Source: an uncultured Lachnospiraceae bacterium (GTDB lineage: Bacteria > Bacillota > Clostridia > Lachnospirales > Lachnospiraceae). Taken from it: 64,000 nucleotides of DNA. The DNA lies in NCBI GenBank assembly GCA_934317845.1, contig CAKRES010000015.1, positions 1-64,000 of the forward strand. The letters run 5' to 3'. Shown here piece by piece: positions 1 through 8,263 of the stretch. The notes beneath the pieces were generated by a model. The model ran no database searches, was not told the origin of the DNA, and saw nothing but the letters and a program-made list of their open reading frames with translations. The position numbers and the translations under genes were made by a program. Positions within the stretch are counted from its first letter, which is position 1; every line of letters starts with the position of its first letter.

Positions 1-60
1 GTGTTATGTGATGAAGTTTTTGAAATGGAGAAAGGTAAGCTTACACCTGTACAACACTAA
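1..60 (+). CDS. C-terminal fragment of a gene entering from the left, possibly an ABC transporter ATPase
   Basis: The frame is open from base 1 to a TAA at 58-60 and gives 19 residues, including DEVFEMEKGKL. An Asp-Glu-Val stretch followed by a Gly-Lys turn close to the C-terminus is typical of the end of ABC-transporter ATP-binding subunits. The assignment rests on this short tail alone; the GTG at base 1 is probably just an internal codon. Confidence 0.35.
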   Translation: MLCDEVFEMEKGKLTPVQH

Positions 61-136
61 GAGAGGACACAGCAAATCAGTGATATAATTCCATATAGTC
101 AGGTAGAAAAAAATCAGAAGATATAATAGTAAAATA

Positions 137-170
137 CACAGGATGGTATTTTAAATAATACAATCCTGTG
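137..170. repeat. Imperfect hairpin, CACAGGAT / ATCCTGTG
   Basis: Arms 137-144 and 163-170 are perfect 8-base complements, and GTATT/AATAC inside extends the stem after one mismatch. On the plus strand it is followed by A residues, not T, so it is not a standard terminator for the upstream gene. On the minus strand a T-rich stretch follows. Confidence 0.5.
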
Positions 171-284
171 AAAAAAACTCATCGTGGAAGAATTTGACTT
201 TAATTACAAACCAAGGTATAAGCCTAAGTTTACTACAAATGTAGTTTAATCATTTTCAGTACTTTGCTATTAAATTATGTAGTA

Positions 285-312
285 TTGATTGAACATATTT
301 GAAAAGTAAAAT
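285..312 (+). promoter_or_regulatory. Putative sigma-A promoter for the small frame at 347
   Basis: TTGATT at 285-290, a 16-base spacer and TAAAAT at 307-312. Transcription would begin near 319, giving a leader of about 28 bases that carries GGAGG at 332-336. In such AT-rich DNA chance matches are common, so this is tentative. Confidence 0.35.
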
Positions 313-346
313 GCCGAAAATTATTATGAATGGAGGATGTGGGATT

Positions 347-472
347 ATGTTGAAAAAAATAAGTAGTATCTTTTTTGATGTGATAATAATATTTGCAATC
401 CTTATAATATATATCACATATAAAGACACAATATCACTTTTTAATAATGCTGAAAACGGTGTTGCACATTAA
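347..472 (+). CDS. Small hydrophobic peptide, 41 aa, function unknown
   Basis: ATG at 347 follows GGAGG (332-336) at 10 bases. The 41-residue product has a basic start (MLKK), one hydrophobic segment of about 15 residues (roughly residues 8-24) predicted to span the membrane, and a polar tail ending NGVAH. I do not recognise it. There is no Cys and no leader-peptide motif that would mark it as a bacteriocin or AgrD-like pheromone. The same frame continues open past its TAA (see 473-589), so it may be the front half of a gene broken by a stop codon. Codon use is AT-rich and unlike the neighbours. Confidence 0.4.
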   Translation: MLKKISSIFFDVIIIFAILIIYITYKDTISLFNNAENGVAH

Positions 473-589
473 TTATTTAGTGTGACAGCTCCTTTTTTGC
501 CAATCAGATATAGTTGCATTGCAGCATACTTATTCTTTTGTTTCAAAGAAAATGTGATTGCATTTTCCCTCTTTAGCAGTTATTATTAA
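473..589 (+). pseudogene. In-frame open continuation after the TAA at 470, possible decayed gene remnant
   Basis: Directly after the TAA at 470-472 the same frame stays open for 38 codons up to TAA at 587-589 and encodes a second hydrophobic stretch (IAAYLFFCF). It has no ribosome-binding site of its own; a GTG at 482 is the only nearby start. Either the two parts were once one protein with two membrane segments, or the open frame is chance. Confidence 0.25.
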
Positions 590-634
590 ATTAGATAATT
601 TTGCATTTTATGATTGGAATCGGGGGATTTTCGG

Positions 635-2314
635 ATGAACGGAGAAAAACGTTTATGCTATTCATGTATGGCGATGGTGCCAAAGGATATTGAAGTATGT
701 CCATGCTGTGGATTTGCAGAGGAAGCATATGAACCAAATCCACGCAGCCTTCCACTCAAAACTTTGCTGCACAACCGGTATGTTGTAGGTAAGGTGATCG
801 GAGAGGGCGGCTTCGGTATTACTTATATTGGCTGGGATAAACTGAATGAAACTCCGGTTGCGATCAAAGAGTATTTTCCAATCAATGTGGCGAGCCGTGA
901 CTGTACCCATGGCGGTTCGACCTATGTATATTTTTACAACAAAAAGGATGAGAATCTTTATAAAAACGGATTTGACAAATATACCCATGAGGCACAGGTG
1001 TTACAGCAGTTTGGAGATCTGGACGGAATTGTTTCCATCCGTGATTTTTTTCATGAGAACAATACTGCCTACATTGTAATGGAGTATGTGGAGGGAATCA
1101 CATTAAAGGAATATCTTCAGACGAATGGTACCTTAAGTCCGACGGAAACGATCGAGCTGATGATGCCGGTGCTGTTAGCTTTAGAGAAAATTCATGAAAA
1201 AGGTGTGATTCACCGTGACATCAGTCCGGATAATATTATGATCCGGGTGGATGGGGCATTTAAGCTGATCGATTTTGGAGCTGCACGTCTGACGAATGAT
1301 GAGAGCGGCAAAAGTCTGACGATCATTTTAAAACGTGGATATGCACCGGAGGAGCAGTATCGTACCAAGGGAAAACAGGGACCGTGGACGGATGTGTATG
1401 CTCTTTGTGCAACGATGTATAAGATGATGACGGATCATATTCTGCCGGAGGCGATGGATCGTTTGGTGGACGATGAGCATATCCCGCTTCAGGATTTCCA
1501 TTTAGATATTACAAAAGCGCAGTGTGAGGCGATTGAAAAAGGCTTGCGTGTACGGGGAAGTGACCGTTTTCAGAGTGTGAGAGATCTGCGGCTTGCACTT
1601 ACTACAGAGCAGAACAAGGTGAAGGATCTTCATATGATCGCAACGTTTCAGGAACGGGATGGTAAGATCATTGGTTATCGTTTGTATGATACGAATAATA
1701 ACAAGGTGATCGATATAGAACCGGAGCAGCTTCTTCGGGATATCAAGTCTGCCAAATATGCGGTGAATAATCTGATCGTATATCAGAACTACATTCAGCC
1801 GGTCGGCGGCAGTTTAAAAAACTATCCGGTACTTGATCTTTTGGAGCATTTAAATGCCAATGACAATTATTACTATGTCAGCCATTCTCTGGCAAAGGGC
1901 TATTACTGTCTGAACTACAAAGGAATCCGTTCTTTTTATAATGAGATGGAAATGCAGCATTTAATGGAAAAAGGGCGGATTGCCAACGAAGAAAAGCTGA
2001 AGCTTTTTGTCGCACTGCGAGATAAGCATGCGAAGGAATATATACCGGCAGAACACCAACATACAACAATGCAGATCCCTAAAAAGCCAATCTCTGTTTC
2101 AGAGGAGCTGCGTGAAGAACGGGAGAGCAAGAAAGAGCCGGAGCATGTGAAACTTTCTTTAAAGACAGCACAGGACAACGTCTTTGTTTCTAATGGATCA
2201 GATAATCTGACGAAGGATGTAGGTACGCAGATGCGGCTTCGCATGGCGCAGAAAACACATTTGTCTGATATTGCAGAGAAAAAAGGAAAAAAGAAAAAGG
2301 GATTTTTCTTCTAA
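635..2314 (+). CDS. Hanks-type serine/threonine protein kinase with N-terminal zinc ribbon
   Basis: Cytoplasmic protein kinase of 559 aa. The ATG at 635 has GGGGGA seven bases upstream; the in-frame TTG at 614 has no such site. A zinc ribbon comes first (C8/C11 and C22/C25). The kinase domain runs from about residue 48 to 320: glycine loop GEGGFG (56-61), VAIK lysine K78, HRD 193-195, DFG 213-215, APE 237-239. The catalytic loop reads HRDISPDN, so the Lys usual in HRDLKPxN is Ser. Residues about 330-430 form an unrecognised domain and the tail is Lys-rich (KKGKKKKG). There is no membrane segment and no PASTA repeat, so it is not a PrkC-type cell-wall sensor. It converges on the anti-sigma/sigma pair and shares a terminator with it. 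Substrate unknown. Confidence 0.9.
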   Translation: MNGEKRLCYSCMAMVPKDIEVCPCCGFAEEAYEPNPRSLPLKTLLHNRYVVGKVIGEGGFGITYIGWDKLNETPVAIKEYFPINVASRDCTHGGSTYVYFYNKKDENLYKNGFDKYTHEAQVLQQFGDLDGIVSIRDFFHENNTAYIVMEYVEGITLKEYLQTNGTLSPTETIELMMPVLLALEKIHEKGVIHRDISPDNIMIRVDGAFKLIDFGAARLTNDESGKSLTIILKRGYAPEEQYRTKGKQGPWTDVYALCATMYKMMTDHILPEAMDRLVDDEHIPLQDFHLDITKAQCEAIEKGLRVRGSDRFQSVRDLRLALTTEQNKVKDLHMIATFQERDGKIIGYRLYDTNNNKVIDIEPEQLLRDIKSAKYAVNNLIVYQNYIQPVGGSLKNYPVLDLLEHLNANDNYYYVSHSLAKGYYCLNYKGIRSFYNEMEMQHLMEKGRIANEEKLKLFVALRDKHAKEYIPAEHQHTTMQIPKKPISVSEELREERESKKEPEHVKLSLKTAQDNVFVSNGSDNLTKDVGTQMRLRMAQKTHLSDIAEKKGKKKKGFFF

Positions 2315-2318
2315 AAGG

Positions 2319-2354
2319 AAAAGGATGCACCTCACTGACTGGTGCATCCTTTTT
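2319..2354. terminator. Bidirectional terminator between the kinase and the anti-sigma gene
   Basis: Perfect stem AGGATGCACC / GGTGCATCCT with loop 2332-2340, flanked by A-run and T-run, so it can serve both converging genes. Confidence 0.85.
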
Positions 2355-2366
2355 GGTTATGAATTT

Positions 2367-3494
2367 TTAATCCAGAGTAATGGGACGATTCGTCTGGTCA
2401 TTGTTTGTGTCGGGTTCCTCGTCTTCGTTGATCGTATTCGGGGAAGAAGGGGCTTCTGTGGTATCTGATTTCTGGTCTATCTTGCCAGAGGAAGAATCGT
2501 CGTCTTCTTCGTCTGGGAAATCCTCGTCCTCACTGTCCTCTGTATCATCCGTTTCTTCGTCAGAAGTTATATTGTCTGCATTTTCCTCCTTTTTGGAATC
2601 CTCCGGATCGGAATCTGCTGAGGCAGGCTTTTTCTTGTCTTCCTTCTTTTCTTCCGTGGTTGTTCCGGTAATGGATGGGGACGGAGAAGTATCTGTTTCC
2701 GGGATCATGTGATATTGTTTGGCTAAGCTTGCCAGCTCGTTGATGCTCATAGCAGCTAATACATTGCTGTTGAGACTTGGATCTAAGGCGAGCAATTCAT
2801 TGATAAATTGCATCTTTCCTTCCGAGATACCATATTCGCTGGATTGTTTGCTTAACGAGGAATCTTTTACGATGTCCTGCTTGATCACGGTTGCTTCCTT
2901 GTCAATGACGGCAAGCGAGCTTGTGAAATCCTCTTCAATGTCGTTCTGGATCTGCTTTGCTTTTTTCTGATCACGGCTGGATACGGAAACTAAGACAATG
3001 TTTTCGTCATCCTGCAGGTAGCCATGCTTTAACATCGAACCGATCAGTGCATTCACTGCAATGTTTAAATCTACATTTTTCAGATTCATGTCATCGATGA
3101 TCGCGGCGGCATCTTCATTTTTTCCAATCACTTTTGTTACCTTGTTTTTCTTGTTTGTGACAAGCTCCAGACTTGGGTTTACGTCAATGGCGATCAGACT
3201 TTCTGCTTTCACATAAGAACGGTTGATAAAAATTCCGCTCGTAAGGCTTACGATCAAAAGAAAACTCAAGGCATATGCGAGTGCGGATCTGCCTCGCAGG
3301 GAGGAGAACAGGACGGATGTCTTTTCTTTCAGGAAAGAAAGTGGATGGTGTGTGACAGGGACATTCTGCCTGATGATGGAATCGGGTATCTGCATGGGGG
3401 TAACCGGAGTTTGCTCTATCGTTTCCCATATGCGGTCAAAATCCGGACAGATCTGGTCAAAAGATTCATTCAGTTGGCGTTCCACACGATTCAT
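2367..3494 (-). CDS. RsgI-type membrane anti-sigma factor
   Basis: Single-pass membrane protein of 375 aa. ATG at 3494 has AGGAGG eight bases upstream; a GTG at 3503 sits on top of that site and is rejected. Residues 1-65 are cytosolic and should hold the sigma factor; a hydrophobic helix lies at about 69-90; outside follows an RsgI-like domain with the motif IDVNPSLEL (Asn-Pro at 106-107). In RsgI proteins the bond at this Asn-Pro is self-cleaved as part of signalling (known of the family). The last 90 residues are a very acidic Asp/Glu/Ser tail that probably crosses or touches the wall. Its gene overlaps the sigma gene by 29 bases, so the two are co-translated. Confidence 0.82.
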   Translation of the reverse strand: MNRVERQLNESFDQICPDFDRIWETIEQTPVTPMQIPDSIIRQNVPVTHHPLSFLKEKTSVLFSSLRGRSALAYALSFLLIVSLTSGIFINRSYVKAESLIAIDVNPSLELVTNKKNKVTKVIGKNEDAAAIIDDMNLKNVDLNIAVNALIGSMLKHGYLQDDENIVLVSVSSRDQKKAKQIQNDIEEDFTSSLAVIDKEATVIKQDIVKDSSLSKQSSEYGISEGKMQFINELLALDPSLNSNVLAAMSINELASLAKQYHMIPETDTSPSPSITGTTTEEKKEDKKKPASADSDPEDSKKEENADNITSDEETDDTEDSEDEDFPDEEDDDSSSGKIDQKSDTTEAPSSPNTINEDEEPDTNNDQTNRPITLD

Positions 3495-4053
3495 AAGACT
3501 CACCTCCTATCTGTTTTTTCAATTTCTTTAAAGCGCGGTGGTAGCGGTTCAGGGTGGCAGTTAAGGAAAGTCCCATAAGCTCTGCGATCTCCCGGTGCTT
3601 CATGCCATTGACTGCATGCAGCACTACGATCTTTACATCCTCTTCGGAAAGGATCGCTAAAGCATCCCGGATCAAAAGCTTCTGCTCGATCTGTTTCTCG
3701 ACGTTGGTGGTAACTGCGCTGGTTTCTGTTAATTCATCCTGAGGATGCGCCGTATCTTTGCGAAGTTTCATCAGTGCAAAATTACGGGCGATCGTATAGA
3801 TCCATGCCATTGGTTTGCCATAGGGCTTATAAAGTCCGGCTGCCGAGCGGATCTTCAAAAAGGTATCCTGCATGAGATCGCTGGCATCTTCTGTATTTTT
3901 TACATAGGTAAGCAAAAAGGCGTACACGGCACGAGAACAGGTTTCATAGAGCGCAGCAAAGGCGTCACGGTCTCCGGCCGCAATATCAGAAAAAATGCTT
4001 TCGTCTATATAGATGGAACGATCCTCTTTGATATAAGCTTTGGTTGATTCCAT
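3466..4053 (-). CDS. ECF-family RNA polymerase sigma factor
   Basis: A 195-aa sigma factor with only regions 2 and 4. Region 2 contains DASDLMQDTFLKI and the -10-recognition helix around WIYTIARN; region 4 holds the helix-turn-helix HREIAELMGLS that reads the -35. ATG at 4053 follows AGGAGAAGAAA. An extended -10 (TGATAAAAT, plus-strand 4089-4097) lies just upstream, with a poor -35. Its activity should be held by the anti-sigma encoded next. RsgI partners are usually SigI-type sigma factors; here the partner is a plain ECF factor. Targets cannot be read from this window. Confidence 0.9.
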   Translation of the reverse strand: MESTKAYIKEDRSIYIDESIFSDIAAGDRDAFAALYETCSRAVYAFLLTYVKNTEDASDLMQDTFLKIRSAAGLYKPYGKPMAWIYTIARNFALMKLRKDTAHPQDELTETSAVTTNVEKQIEQKLLIRDALAILSEEDVKIVVLHAVNGMKHREIAELMGLSLTATLNRYHRALKKLKKQIGGESYESCGTPTE

Positions 4054-4211
4054 TTTCTTCTCCTCAATAAGTTAATGCTTTAGATTCCATTTTATCACAG
4101 AAAAGCTGTAAAAAATATTAAAAAAGTCTTGCAATTTTGGGGCAGGAAAAGAAAATGGTGCCGGAAAGCGTGCAGAAAAAGGAAGATATAGTGGTGTAAC
4201 TGCCCATGATA

Positions 4212-4220
4212 TGGTATACT
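4212..4220 (+). promoter_or_regulatory. Extended -10 promoter of the nrdD operon
   Basis: TGG followed by TATACT (4215-4220) is an extended -10; the -35 region is weak. Transcription would start near 4227, about 40 bases before the nrdD start. Confidence 0.55.
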
Positions 4221-4268
4221 AAGATACTAAACATACATTTTATTGTGTAGCAGCAAAGGAGGAATGGC

Positions 4269-6398
4269 ATGAAGCATCGTGTAATGGTTGTGAAAAAAGA
4301 TAACACCAAAGTGGATTTTAATGTTGAGAAGGTTGTGACGGCAGTAAAGCAGTCGGCGTACCGTGTGATGGTTACGTTTACAAAGGAAGATCTTGCATTT
4401 ATCTGCCAGTATGTGGAAGATGCGGTGGAACAGCTGCAGTCACCGGAAGTCACGATCGCACAGATGCATAACGTGGTAGAGGGGGCGTTGGATCGTGTGA
4501 ATCCGAAGGTGGCAAAGAGCTATCGTGATTATCGTAATTACAAGCAGGATTTTGTGACTATGCTGGACGAGGTGTACCGCAAGAGCCAGTCGATCCTTTA
4601 TATTGGTGACAAGGAAAATTCCAATACCGACAGTGCACTGGTATCTACGAAGCGCAGTCTTTTGCTGAATCATCTGAACAAAGAGCTTTATAAAAAGTTT
4701 TTCCTGACACAGGAGGAAATTGATGCTAACAATGAGGGTTATATTTATATCCATGATATGTCAGCGCGAAGGGACACGATGAACTGTTGTCTGTTCGATG
4801 TGAAATCAGTGTTAGAGGGCGGCTTTGAAATGGGAAATATCTGGTACAATGAACCGAAAACGCTGGATACTGCATTTGATGTTATCGGTGACATTGTACT
4901 TAGTGCGGCAAGTCAGCAGTATGGCGGTTTTACTGTACCAAGTGTGGATCTTTTGTTAGAGCCATATGCCGAGAAGTCTTTTCAGATCTATCTTGCGCGT
5001 TATGCCCGGCTCGGAGTAAAGGAGGATCTTGCACGGGAAGAAGCGATGCGTGCAGTGGAGACCGAGATGAGCCAGGGCTTTCAGGGCTGGGAATACAAGT
5101 TTAATTCCGTTTCATCAAGCCGTGGTGATTATCCGTTCATTACGATCACGTTTGGAACCGGAACGGGTGTTTTTGCCAAAATGGCATCCATTACAGCTCT
5201 CCGGGTCAGACGGGGCGGTCAGGGCAAAAAGGAAAACAAGAAACCGGTTCTTTTCCCGAAGCTTGTCTTTTTATACGATGAAGCCCTTCATAGGACAGGC
5301 GGTCCGTTGGAGGATGTATTTGAGGAAGGAATCCGGTGTTCGGCAAAGACGATGTATCCGGACTGGCTCAGTTTGACCGGAGAAGGTTATATTGCGGGCA
5401 TTTATAAAAAATATCATAAGATCATCAGTCCGATGGGGTGTCGTGCTTTTTTATCTCCGTGGTATGAGCGAGGCGGTATTATGCCGGAGGATGAGGCAGA
5501 TATGCCGGTTTATGTCGGACGATTTAATATCGGTGTGGTGAGTCTGCATCTGCCGATGATCTACCAGAAAGCGAAGGAAGAGGGGAAGCCGTTTTATGAA
5601 GTGCTGGATCATTATCTGAATATGATCCGTCAGATACATCTTCGCACTTACAATTACTTAGGGGAAATGAAAGCCTCCGCTAACCCTCTGGCATACTGTG
5701 AGGGTGGTTTTTTAGGCGGCCATTTGGGAATTCATGATAAGATCAGACCGCTGCTTGACAGTGCGACGGCGTCGTTTGGATTTACCGCACTCAATGAGCT
5801 GGAACAGCTGCATCACCAGAAATCCCTGGTGGAGGATGGTTCCTTCGCGCTTGCTACACTCATTCATATCAATGAAGTGGTCGAGCAGTTTAAGAAAGAG
5901 GATCACCGTCTGTATGCTATTTACGCTACTCCGGCGGAAAATCTGTGTGGCCTTCAGGTCGAGCAGTTTCGGAAAAAGTACGGTATCATCAAGCAGGTTT
6001 CCGACCGGGAATATGTCAGCAACGGCTTCCACTGTCATGTAACGGAGGATATTACGCCGATTGAAAAGCAGGATCTGGAATATCGTTTTTGGGAATATTC
6101 GAATGGTGGAAAGATCCAGTATGTGAAATATCCGATCGATTATAATCTGGATGCGATCCGATCTCTAGTAAAGCGTGCCATGAAAATGGGCTTTTATGAG
6201 GGCGTGAATCTTTCGTTGGCTTACTGTGATGATTGCGGATACCAGCAGTTGGAAATGGATGTCTGTCCAAAGTGTGGCAGCCGCAACCTTACCAAGATTG
6301 AGCGGATGAACGGCTATTTGTCCTATTCCCGTGTAAAAGGAGATACAAGACTCAACCGCGCGAAGATGGCAGAGATTAAGGAAAGAAGATCCATGTAA
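4269..6398 (+). CDS. nrdD: Anaerobic ribonucleoside-triphosphate reductase
   Basis: Class III ribonucleotide reductase, 709 aa, which makes dNTPs from NTPs without oxygen using a glycyl radical. Residues 3-90 form an ATP-cone allosteric domain; the barrel follows. Near the C-terminus are the zinc cysteines C653, C656, C666 and C669 and the glycyl-radical site RMNGYLS with Gly682. Length agrees with the family. It heads a tight operon with its activase nrdG (18 bases downstream), dut and nfo. AGGAGG-like site at 4257-4263 precedes the ATG. The radical glycine is oxygen-sensitive, which fits a strict anaerobe. Confidence 0.97.
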   Translation: MKHRVMVVKKDNTKVDFNVEKVVTAVKQSAYRVMVTFTKEDLAFICQYVEDAVEQLQSPEVTIAQMHNVVEGALDRVNPKVAKSYRDYRNYKQDFVTMLDEVYRKSQSILYIGDKENSNTDSALVSTKRSLLLNHLNKELYKKFFLTQEEIDANNEGYIYIHDMSARRDTMNCCLFDVKSVLEGGFEMGNIWYNEPKTLDTAFDVIGDIVLSAASQQYGGFTVPSVDLLLEPYAEKSFQIYLARYARLGVKEDLAREEAMRAVETEMSQGFQGWEYKFNSVSSSRGDYPFITITFGTGTGVFAKMASITALRVRRGGQGKKENKKPVLFPKLVFLYDEALHRTGGPLEDVFEEGIRCSAKTMYPDWLSLTGEGYIAGIYKKYHKIISPMGCRAFLSPWYERGGIMPEDEADMPVYVGRFNIGVVSLHLPMIYQKAKEEGKPFYEVLDHYLNMIRQIHLRTYNYLGEMKASANPLAYCEGGFLGGHLGIHDKIRPLLDSATASFGFTALNELEQLHHQKSLVEDGSFALATLIHINEVVEQFKKEDHRLYAIYATPAENLCGLQVEQFRKKYGIIKQVSDREYVSNGFHCHVTEDITPIEKQDLEYRFWEYSNGGKIQYVKYPIDYNLDAIRSLVKRAMKMGFYEGVNLSLAYCDDCGYQQLEMDVCPKCGSRNLTKIERMNGYLSYSRVKGDTRLNRAKMAEIKERRSM

Positions 6399-6416
6399 TA
6401 AAGAAGGAGGAGCGTT

Positions 6417-6926
6417 TTGAACTATCATAATATAACCGTAGATGATATGTTAAATGGGGATGGACTGCGGGTTGTTCTGTGGACGGCAGGCTGCTCCCAC
6501 CGCTGTGAGGGCTGTCATAATCCTGTTACGTGGGATGCGAAAGGGGGACTTGCCTTTGATCAGGAAGCAAGAGCCGAGATCACAGAGGCATTGGCAAAGC
6601 CATACATCAGTGGTCTGACTTTTAGTGGGGGAGACCCGCTTTATCCGGATCATATCGGTGAGGTGACAGAGCTTGCGAAAGAATGTAAGGAGCAGTTTCC
6701 GGACAAAACCATCTGGCTTTATACCGGATATTTGTGGGAGGAAGTATGCGATCTTTTGGTGATGGATTATGTAGATGTGTTAGTAGATGGTCCATTTGTA
6801 AAAGCGTTATTTGATCCCAAGCTGCACTGGAAGGGGAGTGCGAATCAGCGGGTGATCGATGTAAAAAAGAGCAAAGAAACAGGAAATGTGATCATAAAAG
6901 AAGGAGAAGACTATGAAAGAGATTAA
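6417..6926 (+). CDS. nrdG: Anaerobic ribonucleotide reductase activating protein (radical SAM)
   Basis: Radical-SAM activase of 169 aa that installs the glycyl radical on NrdD. The cluster motif CSHRCEGC gives C26, C30 and C33, followed by the SAM-binding FSGGDP. Translation starts at TTG 6417, which has a perfect AGGAGG (6405-6410) six bases upstream and matches the conserved MNYHNI N-terminus; no ATG is suitably placed. The 3' end overlaps dut by 14 bases, so translation of the two is coupled. Confidence 0.96.
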   Translation: MNYHNITVDDMLNGDGLRVVLWTAGCSHRCEGCHNPVTWDAKGGLAFDQEARAEITEALAKPYISGLTFSGGDPLYPDHIGEVTELAKECKEQFPDKTIWLYTGYLWEEVCDLLVMDYVDVLVDGPFVKALFDPKLHWKGSANQRVIDVKKSKETGNVIIKEGEDYERD

Positions 6927-7347
6927 GATTAAGTATTTTACTGACCAGATCGAACCATTGACTTATATTGAAGGAAAGTCCGACTGGATCGATCTTCGGG
7001 CGGCTGCCGACGTAATGTTAAAAAAGGGAGAATTTAAGCTGATCCCGCTTGGTGTAGCAATGGAACTGCCGGAGGGATATGAAGCGCACGTCGTACCGCG
7101 AAGCAGCACTTATAAGAATTTTGGTGTCATTCAGACAAACAGTATGGGAGTCATTGATGAGAGTTATTGTGGGGACAACGATCAGTGGTTTTTCCCGGCA
7201 TATGCGCTCAGAGATACGAAGATTCATGTGAATGACCGCATCTGTCAGTTCCGTATTATGGAGCATCAGCCGGAGCTTACTTTTAAACCGGTAACAGTAC
7301 TGGGACATGAGGATCGTGGAGGACATGGAAGTACCGGAAAAAATTAG
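6913..7347 (+). CDS. dut: dUTPase (dUTP diphosphatase)
   Basis: Trimeric-type dUTPase, 144 aa, hydrolysing dUTP to dUMP and pyrophosphate. The motifs appear in order: DLRAA (1), PRSST (2), GVIDESYCGD (3), NDRICQ (4) and the C-terminal RGGHGSTG (5) that closes over the site. AAGGAG lies six bases before the ATG. It starts inside nrdG and is followed 15 bases later by nfo. Placing dUTP removal between dNTP synthesis and an AP endonuclease suggests that the operon limits uracil in DNA and repairs what gets in. Confidence 0.95.
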   Translation: MKEIKIKYFTDQIEPLTYIEGKSDWIDLRAAADVMLKKGEFKLIPLGVAMELPEGYEAHVVPRSSTYKNFGVIQTNSMGVIDESYCGDNDQWFFPAYALRDTKIHVNDRICQFRIMEHQPELTFKPVTVLGHEDRGGHGSTGKN

Positions 7348-7362
7348 AAAGGGTGGAATAAG

Positions 7363-8232
7363 ATGGCAGAACTCAAAATAGGATGTCATGTGGGAATGGC
7401 AGGTAAGGATATGTTTTTAGCCTCGGCGAAAGAGGCGGCTTCTTACGGAGCAAACGTTTTTATGCTTTACACAGGAGCTCCGCAAAACACCCGCAGAAAA
7501 GCGGTGGAGGAGCTTAATATTGAAGCGGGTTGGGAGTATGCAAAAGCGCACGGGATCGAGGAGATCGTGGTACATGCCCCTTATATTATCAACCTTGCCA
7601 ATACAATAAAAAAAGAAACGTATGAGCTTGCAGTTTCTTTTCTGGAAACAGAGCTTACCCGTACGGCGGCGATGAAAAGCAAGATTCTGGTGCTGCATCC
7701 GGGTTCTCATGTCAATGCCGGAGAAGAGGCAGGAATCGCTCAGATCATCAAAGGCTTAAATGAAGTGCTGTCCCAAAATGATGATGATGTTCTGATCGCA
7801 CTGGAGACAATGGCAGGAAAAGGAAGTGAACTGGGACGAACTTTTTCCCAGTTGAAGCAGATCTATGATGGTGTGGAGAAAAAGGAACGTCTGCGCGTAT
7901 GTTTTGATACCTGCCATGTCAATGACGCCGGATATGATCTGGTACATCATTACGATGAGGTGTTTGCGGAATTTGATGAAATACTCGGCTTGGATCAGAT
8001 TGCTGTTTTTCATATCAATGACAGTTTAAATCCGTTGGGAGCAGGAAAAGACCGCCATGCCAATATTGGAGAAGGAACGATTGGATATGAAACCCTGCAT
8101 CGTGTTGTACATGATCCGAGATTTGAACACGTTCCTAAAATTTTAGAAACTCCATGGAAGTGTGAGGAAGGTTCCACGAAAAAGACAATTCCTCCTTACA
8201 AGGAGGAGATTGCGTGGCTGAAAGAAGAGTAG
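7363..8232 (+). CDS. nfo: Deoxyribonuclease IV / AP endonuclease
   Basis: Endonuclease IV, 289 aa, a TIM-barrel enzyme with three zinc ions that cuts 5' of abasic sites. Metal-ligand motifs are visible: HVGMAG near the start, VVHAPY, LHPGSH, ALETMAGKG, FDTCHVNDAGYD, HINDS and ILETP. ATG 7363 follows AAAGGGTGG. Last gene of the nrdD-nrdG-dut-nfo operon; a perfect palindrome (8264-8287) follows. Confidence 0.96.
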   Translation: MAELKIGCHVGMAGKDMFLASAKEAASYGANVFMLYTGAPQNTRRKAVEELNIEAGWEYAKAHGIEEIVVHAPYIINLANTIKKETYELAVSFLETELTRTAAMKSKILVLHPGSHVNAGEEAGIAQIIKGLNEVLSQNDDDVLIALETMAGKGSELGRTFSQLKQIYDGVEKKERLRVCFDTCHVNDAGYDLVHHYDEVFAEFDEILGLDQIAVFHINDSLNPLGAGKDRHANIGEGTIGYETLHRVVHDPRFEHVPKILETPWKCEEGSTKKTIPPYKEEIAWLKEE

Positions 8233-8263
8233 TCGGCAATCTTCCATAAATCTTAAGAATTCG

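Larger units (their letters stand above)
61..346. other. AT-rich non-coding stretch
   Basis: About 290 bases with no convincing reading frame and clearly more A+T than the genes that follow. It holds a hairpin at 137-170, a small palindrome around 233-244 (CTACAAATGTAG) and a promoter-like pair at 285-312 that points to the small frame at 347. No terminator with a T-run on the plus strand is visible after the TAA at 60. Confidence 0.6.

Noticed and set aside
137..170. Hairpin as terminator of the partial gene at 1-60
   Set aside because: It is followed by A residues on the plus strand, so it lacks the required T-run.
4233..4248. Possible NrdR box before nrdD (ATACATTTTATTGTGT)
   Set aside because: Only about 11 of 16 bases agree with the palindromic consensus and no second box at the expected distance was found.
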